Positions 1 through 10,902 are shown, numbered from the stretch's first letter. The stretch is DNA of 64,000 bases from Streptomyces endocoffeicus (GCF_016741935.1 NZ_JAERRG010000010.1:124001-188000); one strand, 5' to 3'. Notes: generated from the sequence alone by a model not told the origin. Translations and numbers: made by a program.

Positions 1-723
1 GGTGGACTTGACCTTGTTGGAGATGCCGGAGAAGTCGGTCTCCTTGACGGTCAGGTGGTCCCGGCCGACGACCTTGCCGCCGAGGCGCTGGAACTCCTGG
101 GCGAAGATGGTGGCGAGGCCGTTGCCGTACGCCTGCTTGTCGTCGACGACGAAGACCTTCCGCTTCTTCGCGTCCTTGTAGTAGTACTGCGCGGCGAAGC
201 GGCCCTGGATGATGTCGGTGGTCGCGGTGCGGAAGTAGGTCTTGAAGGGGCGCGACTTCTTGCCCGAGGCCCAGTCGTCGCCCTGGCTCAGGGCCGGGTT
301 GGTGTTGGCGGGGGAGACCTGGGCGAGGTCGCCTCTCTCGAAGACGCCCTGCATGGACTGGGCGACGCCCGAGTTGAGCGGCCCGACCGCGCCGAGGATG
401 TCCTCGTCGTCGACCATCGAGGTCGCGTTCGCCTTGCCGGAGGAGGGCACGGCCTGGTCGTCGAAGGACTTGACCTTGAAGGTGACCCCGTCCACCTCGT
501 TGTTCTTGTTGGCTATCTTCGCCGCGAGGTCGACGGAGTTCTTGATGCCCTGGCCGAGAGCGGACAGCGAGCCGGTGAGCGGGGCGTCGACACCGATGAC
601 CACGGTCGTCTTGCTGTCCTTGCCGCCACTGTTGTCTTTGTCGTCCCGCGACCCGCAGGCGCTGAGAGTGAGAGCGCCCGCGGTGATGGCGGTCGTCATG
701 ATGAGCAAGGAACGGTGTCGCAC
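1..723 (-). CDS. Branched-chain amino acid ABC transporter substrate-binding lipoprotein (3' end cut)
   Basis: The 241 visible codons read on the minus strand from a GTG at 723, with AAAGGA eight bases upstream. The product begins with a basic stretch and hydrophobic segment ending in the lipobox LSAC (Cys23), so it should be a membrane-anchored lipoprotein. The mature part starts TTVVIGVDAPLTGSLS, the typical opening of LivJ/LivK-type periplasmic-binding folds, and continues with AVGPLNSGVAQSM and QAYGNGL segments typical of the family. It would capture a branched-chain amino acid or similar ligand for an ABC importer. The C-terminal third lies outside the window, so the permease context is not visible. 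Family assignment is firm; the ligand is not known. Confidence 0.88.
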   Translation of the reverse strand, partial: MRHRSLLIMTTAITAGALTLSACGSRDDKDNSGGKDSKTTVVIGVDAPLTGSLSALGQGIKNSVDLAAKIANKNNEVDGVTFKVKSFDDQAVPSSGKANATSMVDDEDILGAVGPLNSGVAQSMQGVFERGDLAQVSPANTNPALSQGDDWASGKKSRPFKTYFRTATTDIIQGRFAAQYYYKDAKKRKVFVVDDKQAYGNGLATIFAQEFQRLGGKVVGRDHLTVKETDFSGISNKVKST

Positions 724-1254
724 GAGGAATCCTTTCGCTGGCCCGGCACCCCGGGTCGATGGAGTGCCGTGTCCTCGCCGGATGAACCTGGAATGGCCGT
801 GTGGGCGCGGCGTACACCCCACGGGGCCGTGACTGGCTGTGACTCTAAGCGCGGGGGGCGACATGGGGCAGAGGTCTAGACGATGATGTGACTGTCTTGT
901 TATGACGCGCGTCACCCCGGGATGTCCGTGTAGCGGAACGGAAGGGACGAATAGGGCGCATTTGGACCAATCATTAGGTCCGGATCCTGAGAAGGTGCAG
1001 TTCCGCTAAGGAGTGCGCTCAGCTTGTGGATGAAGCGCGGAAGCGGGTGCGCGGATGAGCGCGGGAAGATCGTTTTCGTGGTCGCCGAGGGTGCTGAAAA
1101 TGCGATCTTATATTGCGTCAGCGTTACGCAGTGTTACGAATGGCGGTGCGGCCCGGGGCCTGTCCGGGGCGGTGGGCGGGGGTTCCGGAATGGTGTCGGG
1201 CCGGTGTCGCGTCGGTGTCGCGTCGGTGTCGGGCCGGTGTTGGGCCGGTGCGGC
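724..1254. other. Intergenic region without a gene
   Basis: About 530 bases separate the binding-protein gene from the small lipoprotein gene. No reading frame here looks real. It must contain the promoter of the binding-protein gene (minus strand). An AT-rich inverted repeat with arms GGACC/GGTCC at 964-981 is the most operator-like element. The right end is an 11-bp tandem repeat listed separately. Confidence 0.5.
1193..1253. repeat. 11-bp tandem repeat
   Basis: Five consecutive 11-base units alternate between GTGTCGGGCCG and GTGTCGCGTCG (1193-1247), followed by a partial unit. They lie immediately after the stop codon of the small lipoprotein gene on the minus strand. No coding or terminator structure is evident. 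Confidence 0.75.
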
Positions 1255-1773
1255 TCAGGTCGGCGGGCGCCAGTTCTCGGAGCTGTGGGTGGCGCCGTCC
1301 GCGGCCGCGCAGCGGCGCTCGGCCAGCCGCTTGATCAGCGCTTTGGCCGCCGGGGTGCCATGCCGCTTCCGTTCGGCGCGCGCGGCCTGGACGAGGTCGT
1401 CGTAGATCTCGTACTGCTCGTTGGAGAGCCCCTTCTGCTCCCAGTCGAGCCCGGCCCACTGGCTGCCCGCGAGGTCCTGCTCGGCCCAGTAGGAGATGAG
1501 GTCGGCGCACAGCCGTACGGGGGAGGTGGCCTGCGGTGTGGGGTCGCGGGGGGCGGGCGTGGACGCCGGGGCGCTACGGGAGTCGCCGGGGCTGTGAGAG
1601 CCGCTGGAGCTGTGGGAGCCGCCGGAGCTGTGAGAGCCGCTGGAGCTGTGAGAGTCGCCGGAGCTGTGGGAGCCGGAACCGGAGCCGCCGCATCCGGTCA
1701 CCGTCACGGCGAGTACGAGAGCGCATCCACGGACGGCGGCGGGCCAGGAGCCCGCCCGGGTCGTTGCCCCCAT
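1255..1773 (-). CDS. Small lipoprotein with Ser/His-rich repeat linker
   Basis: The 172-residue product starts at an ATG and has a signal peptide ending in VTVTGC (Cys28), a lipobox. Residues about 36-65 form a linker of six-residue SHSSGD/SHSSSG-type units encoded by an 18-bp tandem repeat (about 1579-1668). The remaining ~100 residues are predicted soluble and helical, with an SYWAEQDLAG to AERRCAA segment. I do not recognise the family; it is probably an exported lipoprotein of unknown function. The Shine-Dalgarno sequence is weak. The number of linker units may vary between strains because the repeat is nearly perfect. Confidence 0.72.
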   Translation of the reverse strand: MGATTRAGSWPAAVRGCALVLAVTVTGCGGSGSGSHSSGDSHSSSGSHSSGGSHSSSGSHSPGDSRSAPASTPAPRDPTPQATSPVRLCADLISYWAEQDLAGSQWAGLDWEQKGLSNEQYEIYDDLVQAARAERKRHGTPAAKALIKRLAERRCAAADGATHSSENWRPPT

Positions 1774-1850
1774 GGAGGGTCACGGTAGACCCGGCCTCCC
1801 AGAGGGACAACGGCGATGGCGCGGGGCGTCACCGGCGATGGCGCCGGGCG

Positions 1851-2366
1851 TCACGCCTCGGCGCGGTCCTTCGCCTCGGTGATGTCGGCGACCGTCTTGG
1901 CCCGCCCGGCGTCGTCCACCTCGCGCAGCAGGCAGGTGAGGCGGGCGGTGCACACCCGCCGGTCCTGCTCATCGCTGATGACGATCTCGTAGGTGGCGGT
2001 GGAGCGACCCCGGTGGACGGGGGTGGCGACGCCGGTGACCAGGCCCGAGCGGGCGCCCCGGTGGTGGGTGCAGTTGAGGTCCACGCCGACCGCGATCCGC
2101 CCGCTGCCGCCGTGGAGCATCGAGCCGACCGAGCCGAGGGTCTCGGCCAGCACGGCGGAGGCGCCGCCGTGCAGCAGCCCGTACGGCTGGGTGTTGCCCT
2201 CCACCGGCATGGTGCCCACGACCCGCTCGGCCGAGGCCTCGACGATCCGCACGCCCATGCGGGTGCCGAGGTGTCCGGCGGAGAACAGCGCGGGAAGATC
2301 CACGCCGAGCGCCGCGTACTCGTCGAGTACCTCTTGCGGGAACTTCACGCTGGTCTGCTCGCCCAT
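1851..2366 (-). CDS. PaaI-family hotdog-fold thioesterase
   Basis: The 171-residue product starts at MGEQTSVKFPQ, preceded by GGAG; a longer frame upstream has no ribosome binding site. It is a single hotdog domain with GLLHGGASAVLAETLGS, the HGG and downstream acidic residue used by PaaI/4-hydroxybenzoyl-CoA-type thioesterases to hydrolyse acyl-CoA. The substrate is probably an aromatic or fatty acyl-CoA and cannot be told from sequence. It stands alone, convergent with nothing and downstream of the molybdoenzyme gene on the same strand. Palindromes at 2393-2421 and 2436-2451 lie in its promoter region and suggest repression by a TetR-type regulator. Confidence 0.85.
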   Translation of the reverse strand: MGEQTSVKFPQEVLDEYAALGVDLPALFSAGHLGTRMGVRIVEASAERVVGTMPVEGNTQPYGLLHGGASAVLAETLGSVGSMLHGGSGRIAVGVDLNCTHHRGARSGLVTGVATPVHRGRSTATYEIVISDEQDRRVCTARLTCLLREVDDAGRAKTVADITEAKDRAEA

Positions 2367-2392
2367 CGGGACAGGCTCCGTTCGGTTGCTGT

Positions 2393-2421
2393 GGTGGCCA
2401 CCTTTGCTTGTGGTGGCCACC
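2393..2421. promoter_or_regulatory. Two copies of palindrome GGTGGCCACC
   Basis: The perfect 10-base palindrome GGTGGCCACC occurs at 2393-2402 and again at 2412-2421, with a 19-base centre-to-centre distance (nearly two helical turns). It sits 27-55 bases before the thioesterase start codon, so it would lie in the 5' leader or core promoter. The regulator is unknown. Confidence 0.45.
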
Positions 2422-2435
2422 TTCTTACCAGGCAA

Positions 2436-2447
2436 CTGAGCAAACGC

Positions 2448-2451
<4 letters not shown>
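2436..2451. promoter_or_regulatory. TetR-type operator candidate
   Basis: CTGAGCAAACGCTTAG is an inverted repeat with one arm mismatch (CTAAGC/GCTCAG on the minus strand). I recall this form upstream of acyl-CoA metabolism genes controlled by TetR-family repressors in actinobacteria. It overlaps the stop codon of the molybdoenzyme gene and lies about 70 bases before the thioesterase start. Confidence 0.45.
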
Positions 2452-4754
<2,303 letters not shown>

Positions 4755-4802
4755 GTCGCTCCCCTTGGGCTCGAGCGTTGCGGGACCTGTGTGTGGGGCT
4801 GT

Positions 4803-4832
4803 GGGTCCGATCCTGTCACGGGCCACCGACAG
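4803..4832 (-). promoter_or_regulatory. RecA-NDp-like promoter of the molybdoenzyme gene
   Basis: On the minus strand CTGTCGGTGG (4832-4823) is followed by seven bases and CAGGAT (4815-4810). This predicts a start near 4803 and a leader of about 48 bases containing the AGGGGAG site. It matches the facing polA promoter at 23 of 30 positions. Confidence 0.5.
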
Positions 4833-4897
4833 CCGGGGCGGCGGCCCGGTCCGGCGGTCGGTGGCCGGGCCCGGTCCGGTGGCCGGGGCGGGAGGCA

Positions 4898-4927
4898 TTG
4901 TCGGTGGGGCGTGGCAGGATCGGGGGC
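4898..4927 (+). promoter_or_regulatory. RecA-NDp (PafBC-type) promoter of polA
   Basis: TTGTCGGTGG (4898-4907), seven bases, CAGGAT (4915-4920) and seven bases to the polA GTG. The -35-like box fits the actinobacterial DNA-damage consensus TTGTCRGTGG exactly; the -10 has C in place of the first T. The spacing predicts a leaderless transcript. Confidence 0.68.
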
Positions 4928-7666
4928 GTGGCAGAGAAAGCATCGAAGAAGACCGCGGCGCCCGCGCCCGACCGCACGGGGGATGACCGTCCCCGCCTGC
5001 TCCTGCTGGACGGGCACTCCCTGGCATACCGGGCGTTCTTCGCGCTGCCGGCGGAGAACTTCAACACGACCACCGGCCAGACGACCAACGCGATCTACGG
5101 CTTCACCTCGATGCTGGCGAACACGCTCCGTGATGAGCGGCCCACGCACCTCGCCGTGGCGTTCGACGTCTCGCGCAAGACCTGGCGCTCCGAGCAGTTC
5201 ACCGAGTACAAGGCGAACCGCTCCAAGTCCCCCGACGAGTTCAAGGGCCAGGTCGAGCTGATCGGCGAGCTGCTCGACGCCATGAAGATCACGCGCTTCG
5301 CGGTGGACGGCTTCGAGGCCGACGATGTGATCGCCACCCTCGCCACCCAGGCCGAGGAGCAGGGCTTCGACGTCCTGATCGTCACCGGCGACCGGGACTC
5401 CTTCCAGCTGGTCACCGACCATGTCACGGTGCTCTACCCCACCAAGGGCGTCTCCGAGCTGACCCGGTTCACCCCCGAGAAGGTGCAGGAGAAGTACGGC
5501 CTCACCCCGAGCCAGTACCCCGACTTCGCGGCCCTGCGCGGCGACCCGTCGGACAACCTCCCCGGCATCCCGGGCGTCGGCGAGAAGACCGCGGCGAAGT
5601 GGATCAACCAGTTCGGCTCCTTCAAGGAACTGGTGGAGCGAGTCGAGGAGGTCAAGGGGAAGGTCGGCGAGAAGCTCCGTGACCACCTGGAGTCCGTGAA
5701 GCTCAACCGCCGGCTGACCGAGCTGGTGCGGGACGTGGAGCTCACCGCCGGCCCCGAGGGGCTCGAGCGCGCCCCGTACGACCGGGAGGCGCTCGGGGTG
5801 ATCCTGGACGCGCTGGAGTTCCGCCACCAGAACTTCCGCGACCGGATCATGGCCGTCGACCCGGGCGCGGCGGCGGACGAGCCCGCGGCCGCCGAGCCGG
5901 GTGTCGCGGTCGACGGAGTGGCGCTGGGCGCGGGCGAGGTCGCCCCCTGGCTGGAGAGCCACCGCGACACCCCGCTGGGCCTGGCCACCGTCGACACCTG
6001 GGCGCTGGGCAGCGGCAGCGTCAGCGAGGTCGCGCTGGCCACCGGCTCCGGCCCCGCCGCCTGCTTCGACCCCTCGCAGCTGGACGAGGCCGACGAGCGG
6101 GCGTTCGCCGAGTGGATCGCGGACCCGGACCGCCCCAAGGTGCTGCACAACGCCAAGGGGATCATGCGGGTCTTCGCCGAGCACGGCTGGTCCGTCGCGG
6201 GCGTCTCCATGGACACCGCCCTCGCCGCCTATCTGGTCAAGCCCGGCCGCCGCTCCTTCGAGCTGGACGCCCTGTCGGTGGAGTACCTGGGCCGTGAGCT
6301 GTCCCCGGCGGCGGCCGCGGACAGCGGACAGCTGGCCTTCGGCGCCGATGAAGAGGCCGAGCGGGACGCCCTGATGATCAAGGCGCGGACCATCCTGGAC
6401 CTGGGTGAGGCCTTCGGCGGCCGGCTCAAGGACGTGGGCGCGGACGGGCTGCTGCACGACATGGAGCTGCCCGTCTCCGAGCTGCTGGCCCGGATGGAGC
6501 GGTGGGGCATCGCCGCCGACCGCGGCTGGCTGGAGCGCATGGAGCAGCAGTTCGCGGCCGCCGTGCAGCACGCCGTGAAGGAGGCCCACGACGCGGTGGG
6601 CCATGAGTTCAACCTCGGCTCGCCCAAGCAGCTCCAGGAGGTGCTCTTCGGCGAGCTGGGCCTGCCCAAGACCAAGAAGACCAAGACCGGGTACACCACG
6701 GACGCCGACGCGCTGGCCTGGCTGGCCGCGCAGACCGACCACGAGCTCCCGGTGATCATGCTGCGCCACCGTGAGCAGGCGCGGCTGCGCTCCACCGTCG
6801 AGGGCCTGATCAAGACGATCGCCCCCGGCGGGCGCATCCACACCACCTTCAACCAGACCGTGGCGGCCACCGGCCGGCTCTCCTCCACCGACCCCAATCT
6901 GCAGAACATCCCGGTGCGCACGGACGAGGGCCGGGCGATCCGGCGCGGCTTCGTCGTCGGCGACGGCTTCGAGTCGCTGATGACCGCCGACTACAGCCAG
7001 ATCGAGCTGCGCGTGATGGCCCATCTCTCCGAGGACGAGGGCCTGATCGAGGCGTTCACCTCCGGTGAGGACCTGCACACCACGGTCGCCTCCCAGGTCT
7101 TCTCCGTCGACAAGTCGGCGGTCGACCCGGAGATGCGCCGCAAGATCAAGGCCATGTCCTACGGGCTGGCGTACGGCCTCTCGGCGTTCGGCCTCTCCCA
7201 GCAGCTGGGCATCACCCCCGACGAGGCCCGCAAGCTGATGGAGAACTTCTTCGAGCGGTTCGGCGGGGTGCGCGACTATCTCCAGCGGGTCGTCGAGGAG
7301 GCGCGCGCCACCGGCTATACGGAGACCATGCTCGGCCGCCGCCGCTATCTGCCGGACCTCACCAGCGACAACCGCCAGCGCCGCGAGATGGCCGAGCGGA
7401 TGGCGCTCAACGCCCCGATCCAGGGCACCGCCGCCGACATCGTGAAGATCGCGATGCTCAAGGTGGACGCGGCGTTGACGAAGGAGAAACTCTCGTCGCG
7501 GATGCTGCTGCAGGTCCACGACGAAATCGTGCTGGAGATCGCGCCCGGTGAGCGGGAGCGGGTCGAGGAACTGGTGCGCCGGGAGATGGCGGGCGCCTTC
7601 CAGCTGAGCGCTCCGCTGGGCGTATCGGTAGGATCCGGTGCGGACTGGGAGTCCGCGGCTCACTGA
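4928..7666 (+). CDS. polA: DNA polymerase I
   Basis: The 912-residue product is full length for the family. An N-terminal 5'-3' exonuclease (LLLLDGHSLAYRAF, FEADDVIATLA, ALRGDPSDNLPGIPGVGEKTA) is followed by a 3'-5' exonuclease-like domain and the family A polymerase. Polymerase motifs are DYSQIELR (motif A, Asp688), KAMSYGLAYG (motif B) and QVHDEIVLE (motif C, Asp865). The proofreading domain lacks the DxE metal ligands, so it should be inactive, as in other actinobacteria. Tyr745 occupies the O-helix position that is Phe in E. coli and Taq. The GTG start is chosen because it lies seven bases after a -10 sequence; upstream in-frame codons have no support. It fills gaps in repair and Okazaki fragments. 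A damage promoter fits that role. Confidence 0.97.
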   Translation: MAEKASKKTAAPAPDRTGDDRPRLLLLDGHSLAYRAFFALPAENFNTTTGQTTNAIYGFTSMLANTLRDERPTHLAVAFDVSRKTWRSEQFTEYKANRSKSPDEFKGQVELIGELLDAMKITRFAVDGFEADDVIATLATQAEEQGFDVLIVTGDRDSFQLVTDHVTVLYPTKGVSELTRFTPEKVQEKYGLTPSQYPDFAALRGDPSDNLPGIPGVGEKTAAKWINQFGSFKELVERVEEVKGKVGEKLRDHLESVKLNRRLTELVRDVELTAGPEGLERAPYDREALGVILDALEFRHQNFRDRIMAVDPGAAADEPAAAEPGVAVDGVALGAGEVAPWLESHRDTPLGLATVDTWALGSGSVSEVALATGSGPAACFDPSQLDEADERAFAEWIADPDRPKVLHNAKGIMRVFAEHGWSVAGVSMDTALAAYLVKPGRRSFELDALSVEYLGRELSPAAAADSGQLAFGADEEAERDALMIKARTILDLGEAFGGRLKDVGADGLLHDMELPVSELLARMERWGIAADRGWLERMEQQFAAAVQHAVKEAHDAVGHEFNLGSPKQLQEVLFGELGLPKTKKTKTGYTTDADALAWLAAQTDHELPVIMLRHREQARLRSTVEGLIKTIAPGGRIHTTFNQTVAATGRLSSTDPNLQNIPVRTDEGRAIRRGFVVGDGFESLMTADYSQIELRVMAHLSEDEGLIEAFTSGEDLHTTVASQVFSVDKSAVDPEMRRKIKAMSYGLAYGLSAFGLSQQLGITPDEARKLMENFFERFGGVRDYLQRVVEEARATGYTETMLGRRRYLPDLTSDNRQRREMAERMALNAPIQGTAADIVKIAMLKVDAALTKEKLSSRMLLQVHDEIVLEIAPGERERVEELVRREMAGAFQLSAPLGVSVGSGADWESAAH

Positions 7667-7779
7667 GAGTTCGCCCGATGGGGTGTTTGCACCGGTAGCT
7701 GCGGGCCATAAGTTGTCGTAGTGTCACCAGAGTTGACGCGCTGGGGGAGCGCATCGTGTTCGACGGGAGGGACACACGG

Positions 7780-9576
7780 ATGGCACCGCTTATCGGCCGA
7801 CGACTGCGCAAGGGGGCGGCCACGACAGCGGTGGCGGCGGCCGCGATGGCCGCCCTCACCGCGTCCCAGGCGCCGGGTTTCGCCAATTCCGACCATGGCG
7901 ACCGGAACCGGGAGCAGCGGGCGGGGGAGGCGCCGGCGCCGGATGACACCCCCATAGACGGTGGTTCCTCGTACCACACCGATCTGCCACCCCTGGTCAC
8001 TCCCGACAAACCGGGCTCCTCGATCGATCTGCCCGGGCTCCCCGGGGGCAGCAGCACCAAGCCCGAGGCGGGCATACCCGCGAGCGTCCTCGCCGCCTAC
8101 AAGAAGGCGGAAGCGACCCTGAGGGAGTCCAACCCCGGCTGCAATCTGCCCTGGGAGCTGCTGGCCGCGATCGGCAAGGTCGAGTCCGGTCAGGCCGGCG
8201 GCGGCAATGTGGGCGCCGACGGCACCACCGTCTCGCCCATCCTCGGCCCGGTGCTCAACGGCGACGGCTTCGCCCTGATCAAGGACACCGACGGCGGTGC
8301 CTACGATGGCGACAGTCAGCATGACCGGGCGGTCGGCCCCATGCAGTTCATCCCGTCCACCTGGGCCAGCTGGGGCCGGGACGGCAATGGTGACGGCGAG
8401 AAGGACCCCAACAACGTCTTCGACGCCGCCCTCGCCGCGGGCAGCTACCTCTGTGCGGACGGCCGCGACCTGTCCGTCAAGGCCGACCTGGACCGCGCGA
8501 TCCTCGGCTACAACCACTCGCGGGAGTATCTGAACACCGTCCTGTCGTGGTTCGAGTACTACAAGCGCGGCACCCATGAGGTCCCCGACGGCACCGGTGG
8601 GATCCCCTCGGGGAACGACTCCGGCTCCGGCTCGGGCGACAAGGGCAAGGACTCGGGCAGGAATCCGGGGAAGGGCGGCGGCAAGGGCGAGGACCCCGGG
8701 AACGGCAAGGAGAACCCGGCCCACACCCTGCCCAAGCCCAACGACAACCCCGACACCACCACTCCGCCGTCCACCCCGCCGACCGGTGGTACCCCCGGCA
8801 CCCCGGGCAACCCTGGCACCCCCGGCACCGGGAGCCCGACCCCGAAGCCCCCCACCACTCCGCCGTCCACCCCGAGCGGCACCAGCAAGCTCACCACCGT
8901 CGGCGCGAAGGAACTGTCCACCACCGCGGGCACCGGGTTCGACCGGTCGCCGCGCGTCAAGGCCGTGGACACCGCGGGCAAGCCGGTGGCCGGTGCCCGG
9001 GTGCGGTACGAGATCCTCGGCGACACCGACGCGCGCTTCCTCGGCCTGGTCAAGTCCGCCACCGTGCTGACCGCCGCCGATGGCACCGCCACCGCGCCGA
9101 AGCTGCTCGCGGGCGAGAAGACCGGCACCTTCACCGTGCGCGCCACCGCCGTGGGGCGGGAGGCCGCCCCGGTCGAGTTCACCGCCACCGTCAAGGCCCG
9201 GCCCGTGCCGCAGGCCGACGCGCTGGCCCGGATCGGCGACAAGAAGCTCACGGCCCGGACCGGCGCCTCCTTCGCCGACGAGCTGACCGTCAAGGCCACC
9301 AAAAAGGGCAAGGTCATGGCGGATGTCCCGGTGACCGCCACCATGATCACCTCGGCCAAGGACCCGAAGCCCAGCGACAAGGGGCCCTACTTCCTGGACG
9401 ACAAGGGCAAGCCGGTGCGCACCCTGGCCGCCCTGAAGACCGACGACCTCGGCCGGCTCACGCTGCCGAAGATCCTCACCGATGACCAGGCGGGCACCTT
9501 CCTGCTCCGCCTCACCGCCGAGGGCGGCGCCGTCCTGGACATCGAGCTGACGGTCACCCAGGCCCCCGCCTCGTAG
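7780..9576 (+). CDS. Secreted lytic transglycosylase with C-terminal Ig-like domains
   Basis: The 598-residue product starts at MAPLIGRRLRKG (GGGAGG nine bases upstream); a GTG at 7756 with its own GGGGGAG is an alternative. A signal peptide ends near PGFA. Residues about 100-270 form an SLT-type domain: LPWELLAAIGKVESG with the catalytic Glu, GPMQFIPSTW, and ILGYNHSREYLNTV. It would cleave peptidoglycan glycan strands outside the membrane. A Pro/Gly/Thr-rich wall-spanning linker (about 280-370) leads to two Big-1/Ig-like repeats that often mediate wall or surface binding. It is monocistronic, with a hairpin terminator after the stop. Confidence 0.88.
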   Translation: MAPLIGRRLRKGAATTAVAAAAMAALTASQAPGFANSDHGDRNREQRAGEAPAPDDTPIDGGSSYHTDLPPLVTPDKPGSSIDLPGLPGGSSTKPEAGIPASVLAAYKKAEATLRESNPGCNLPWELLAAIGKVESGQAGGGNVGADGTTVSPILGPVLNGDGFALIKDTDGGAYDGDSQHDRAVGPMQFIPSTWASWGRDGNGDGEKDPNNVFDAALAAGSYLCADGRDLSVKADLDRAILGYNHSREYLNTVLSWFEYYKRGTHEVPDGTGGIPSGNDSGSGSGDKGKDSGRNPGKGGGKGEDPGNGKENPAHTLPKPNDNPDTTTPPSTPPTGGTPGTPGNPGTPGTGSPTPKPPTTPPSTPSGTSKLTTVGAKELSTTAGTGFDRSPRVKAVDTAGKPVAGARVRYEILGDTDARFLGLVKSATVLTAADGTATAPKLLAGEKTGTFTVRATAVGREAAPVEFTATVKARPVPQADALARIGDKKLTARTGASFADELTVKATKKGKVMADVPVTATMITSAKDPKPSDKGPYFLDDKGKPVRTLAALKTDDLGRLTLPKILTDDQAGTFLLRLTAEGGAVLDIELTVTQAPAS

Positions 9577-9602
9577 ACAAGCGCCCCTCACACAGTTCGC
9601 CG

Positions 9603-9639
9603 CACCGCCCCTGAGCCCCCACCGGGCCCGGGGGCGGTG
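9603..9639 (+). terminator. Hairpin terminator after the transglycosylase gene
   Basis: A nine-base stem CACCGCCCC/GGGGCGGTG encloses a GC-rich loop 26 bases after the stop codon. There is no U-tract, as is usual in this genus. Confidence 0.6.
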
Positions 9640-9683
9640 TGACGCTTTCACGCCTTCGTGTTCTCATCTGCGCCCCCCGTTGC

Positions 9684-9714
9684 TACGGTGCCCCATCCCT
9701 GACGAAGCGTCAGG
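9684..9714 (+). promoter_or_regulatory. Promoter and operator-like palindrome before the small membrane protein gene
   Basis: A -10-like TACGGT (9684-9689) is followed by the perfect palindrome CCTGACG-AAG-CGTCAGG (9698-9714), which would lie at the start of the transcript. The CTGACGnnnCGTCAG form is typical of TetR-family sites but could also act as an mRNA hairpin. Confidence 0.45.
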
Positions 9715-9747
9715 CAGCGCCTCGTACCGACCACGAGGAGGCCCCGT

Positions 9748-9882
9748 ATGCGTGCCCTCGCCACCGCCGCGATCGGACTCGTCGCCGCCCTCGCCATCGT
9801 TCTCACGGTGACGGCCATCGGCGCCCCCAGCGGTGAGACCTCCCCGGAACCCCTGCTCACCACCGTCCCCAAGCACCCCTGA
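9748..9882 (+). CDS. SPW_0924-like small membrane protein
   Basis: This 44-residue product (MRALATAAIGLVAALAIV...EPLLTTVPKHP) has an ATG start with CGAGGAGG seven bases upstream. It consists of one membrane-spanning segment and a short Pro/Thr-rich tail ending TTVPKHP. The size, segment and tail match small Streptomyces proteins that I recall being annotated as the SPW_0924 family; their function is unknown. The stop lies 16 bases before the next gene start, so the two genes are probably co-transcribed. Confidence 0.75.
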   Translation: MRALATAAIGLVAALAIVLTVTAIGAPSGETSPEPLLTTVPKHP

Positions 9883-9898
9883 GGGAGGGACATCCGCC

Positions 9899-10900
9899 AT
9901 GCGCCGCAGAGCAAGCCTGGTGCTGCTGGCCTTCGCCGTCTTCTTCGCCGCCCTCGCGCCGCTGCTGCGCTGGTACGCCTATCCCCGGCTGGCCAAGATC
10001 CCGCCCAGTGAGTACCAGACGGCGGTGATGGAGGCCAGTCCGGCAACCCTGCTCGACTACGGCACGATGAAGCCCCGCACCGTCCCCAAGGTCAGCATCG
10101 TGCAGACCCTGCGCGGCAATGTGCCCGCCGCGAAGAAGGTGGAGAAGGCGACCGGGCGCGATGTCGTCGTCTGGGACACCCTGTCGTATGTGGCCGGGCC
10201 CGACGGCAAGATGGTCTCCAAGATCCCCGAGCGCTATGTCTTCGACGCCCACTCCCAGGACCCGGTGCACGCGGGCGGCGAACATGTCGACGGGGACGCG
10301 GTGCGCCGCGACGGCATCGAATACAAGTGGCCGTTCCTCACCGAGAAGCGCGACTACCGCTACTTCGACGCCCAGACCCGCACCTCCGCCCCCATCCACT
10401 ACAAGGGCACCCGGAACTTCCGCGGCCTGGAGGTCTACTACTTCGAGCAGACCATCCCCTGGACCAAGGTGCCGCTGCCCAAGACGATGCCGGTCAACGG
10501 CGTCACCCCCGAGACCGTCCGCAAGGCCGGCACTTCCCGCTGGTACAGCACCAAGCGGATGTTCTGGGTCGAGCCCACCACCGGCGCCCCGGTCAACGGG
10601 CAGGAGATCCACAAGGAGGAGCTGCGCGGCGGCACACTGCTGGGCGACCGCGACCGGGTGACCGTCTTCTCCGGCCATGTGAAGATGCGCGAGGACTACA
10701 TCCGGCACACGGTGGACATGGTCAAGTCCCAGCGCCAGCTGGTCCTGCTGCTCACGGCCTATCTGCCGTGGGGCTTCCTGATCCTGGGGCTGGCCCTGCT
10801 CGCGCTCGCGCTGCTGCTGGAGGCGCGCGGTCGCGCCGCGCGCCCGCCGTCCGCCCCGGCGGCGCCGGCCGCGTTGTCAGTGGCGGGCCGTAGCGTATGA
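9899..10900 (+). CDS. DUF3068 membrane-anchored protein (PorA-family-like)
   Basis: The 333-residue product starts at MRRRASLVLLAF with GAGGGAGG upstream. It has a hydrophobic segment at residues 7-25, a large extracytoplasmic region rich in Tyr and charged residues, and a second membrane segment (LVLLLTAYLPWGFLILGLALLALALLL region, about 285-310) before a short cytoplasmic tail. This two-anchor layout is characteristic of DUF3068, also called the porin PorA family in some annotations. Its function in Streptomyces is not known. The last 27 bases of the gene contain the promoter of the next gene. Confidence 0.82.
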   Translation: MRRRASLVLLAFAVFFAALAPLLRWYAYPRLAKIPPSEYQTAVMEASPATLLDYGTMKPRTVPKVSIVQTLRGNVPAAKKVEKATGRDVVVWDTLSYVAGPDGKMVSKIPERYVFDAHSQDPVHAGGEHVDGDAVRRDGIEYKWPFLTEKRDYRYFDAQTRTSAPIHYKGTRNFRGLEVYYFEQTIPWTKVPLPKTMPVNGVTPETVRKAGTSRWYSTKRMFWVEPTTGAPVNGQEIHKEELRGGTLLGDRDRVTVFSGHVKMREDYIRHTVDMVKSQRQLVLLLTAYLPWGFLILGLALLALALLLEARGRAARPPSAPAAPAALSVAGRSV

Positions 10901-10902
10901 CC
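10874..10902 (+). promoter_or_regulatory. RecA-NDp (PafBC-type) promoter of the orphan gene
   Basis: TTGTCAGTGG (10874-10883) is a perfect consensus box, followed by seven bases and TAGCGT (10891-10896), then six bases to the ATG at 10903. It lies inside the 3' end of the DUF3068 gene. The geometry predicts leaderless transcription from 10903. Confidence 0.75.

Noticed and set aside
6266..6290. CTGTCGGTGG box inside polA as a promoter
   Set aside because: It encodes LSVE in the polA frame, has no TAnnnT at the right distance and no start codon follows.
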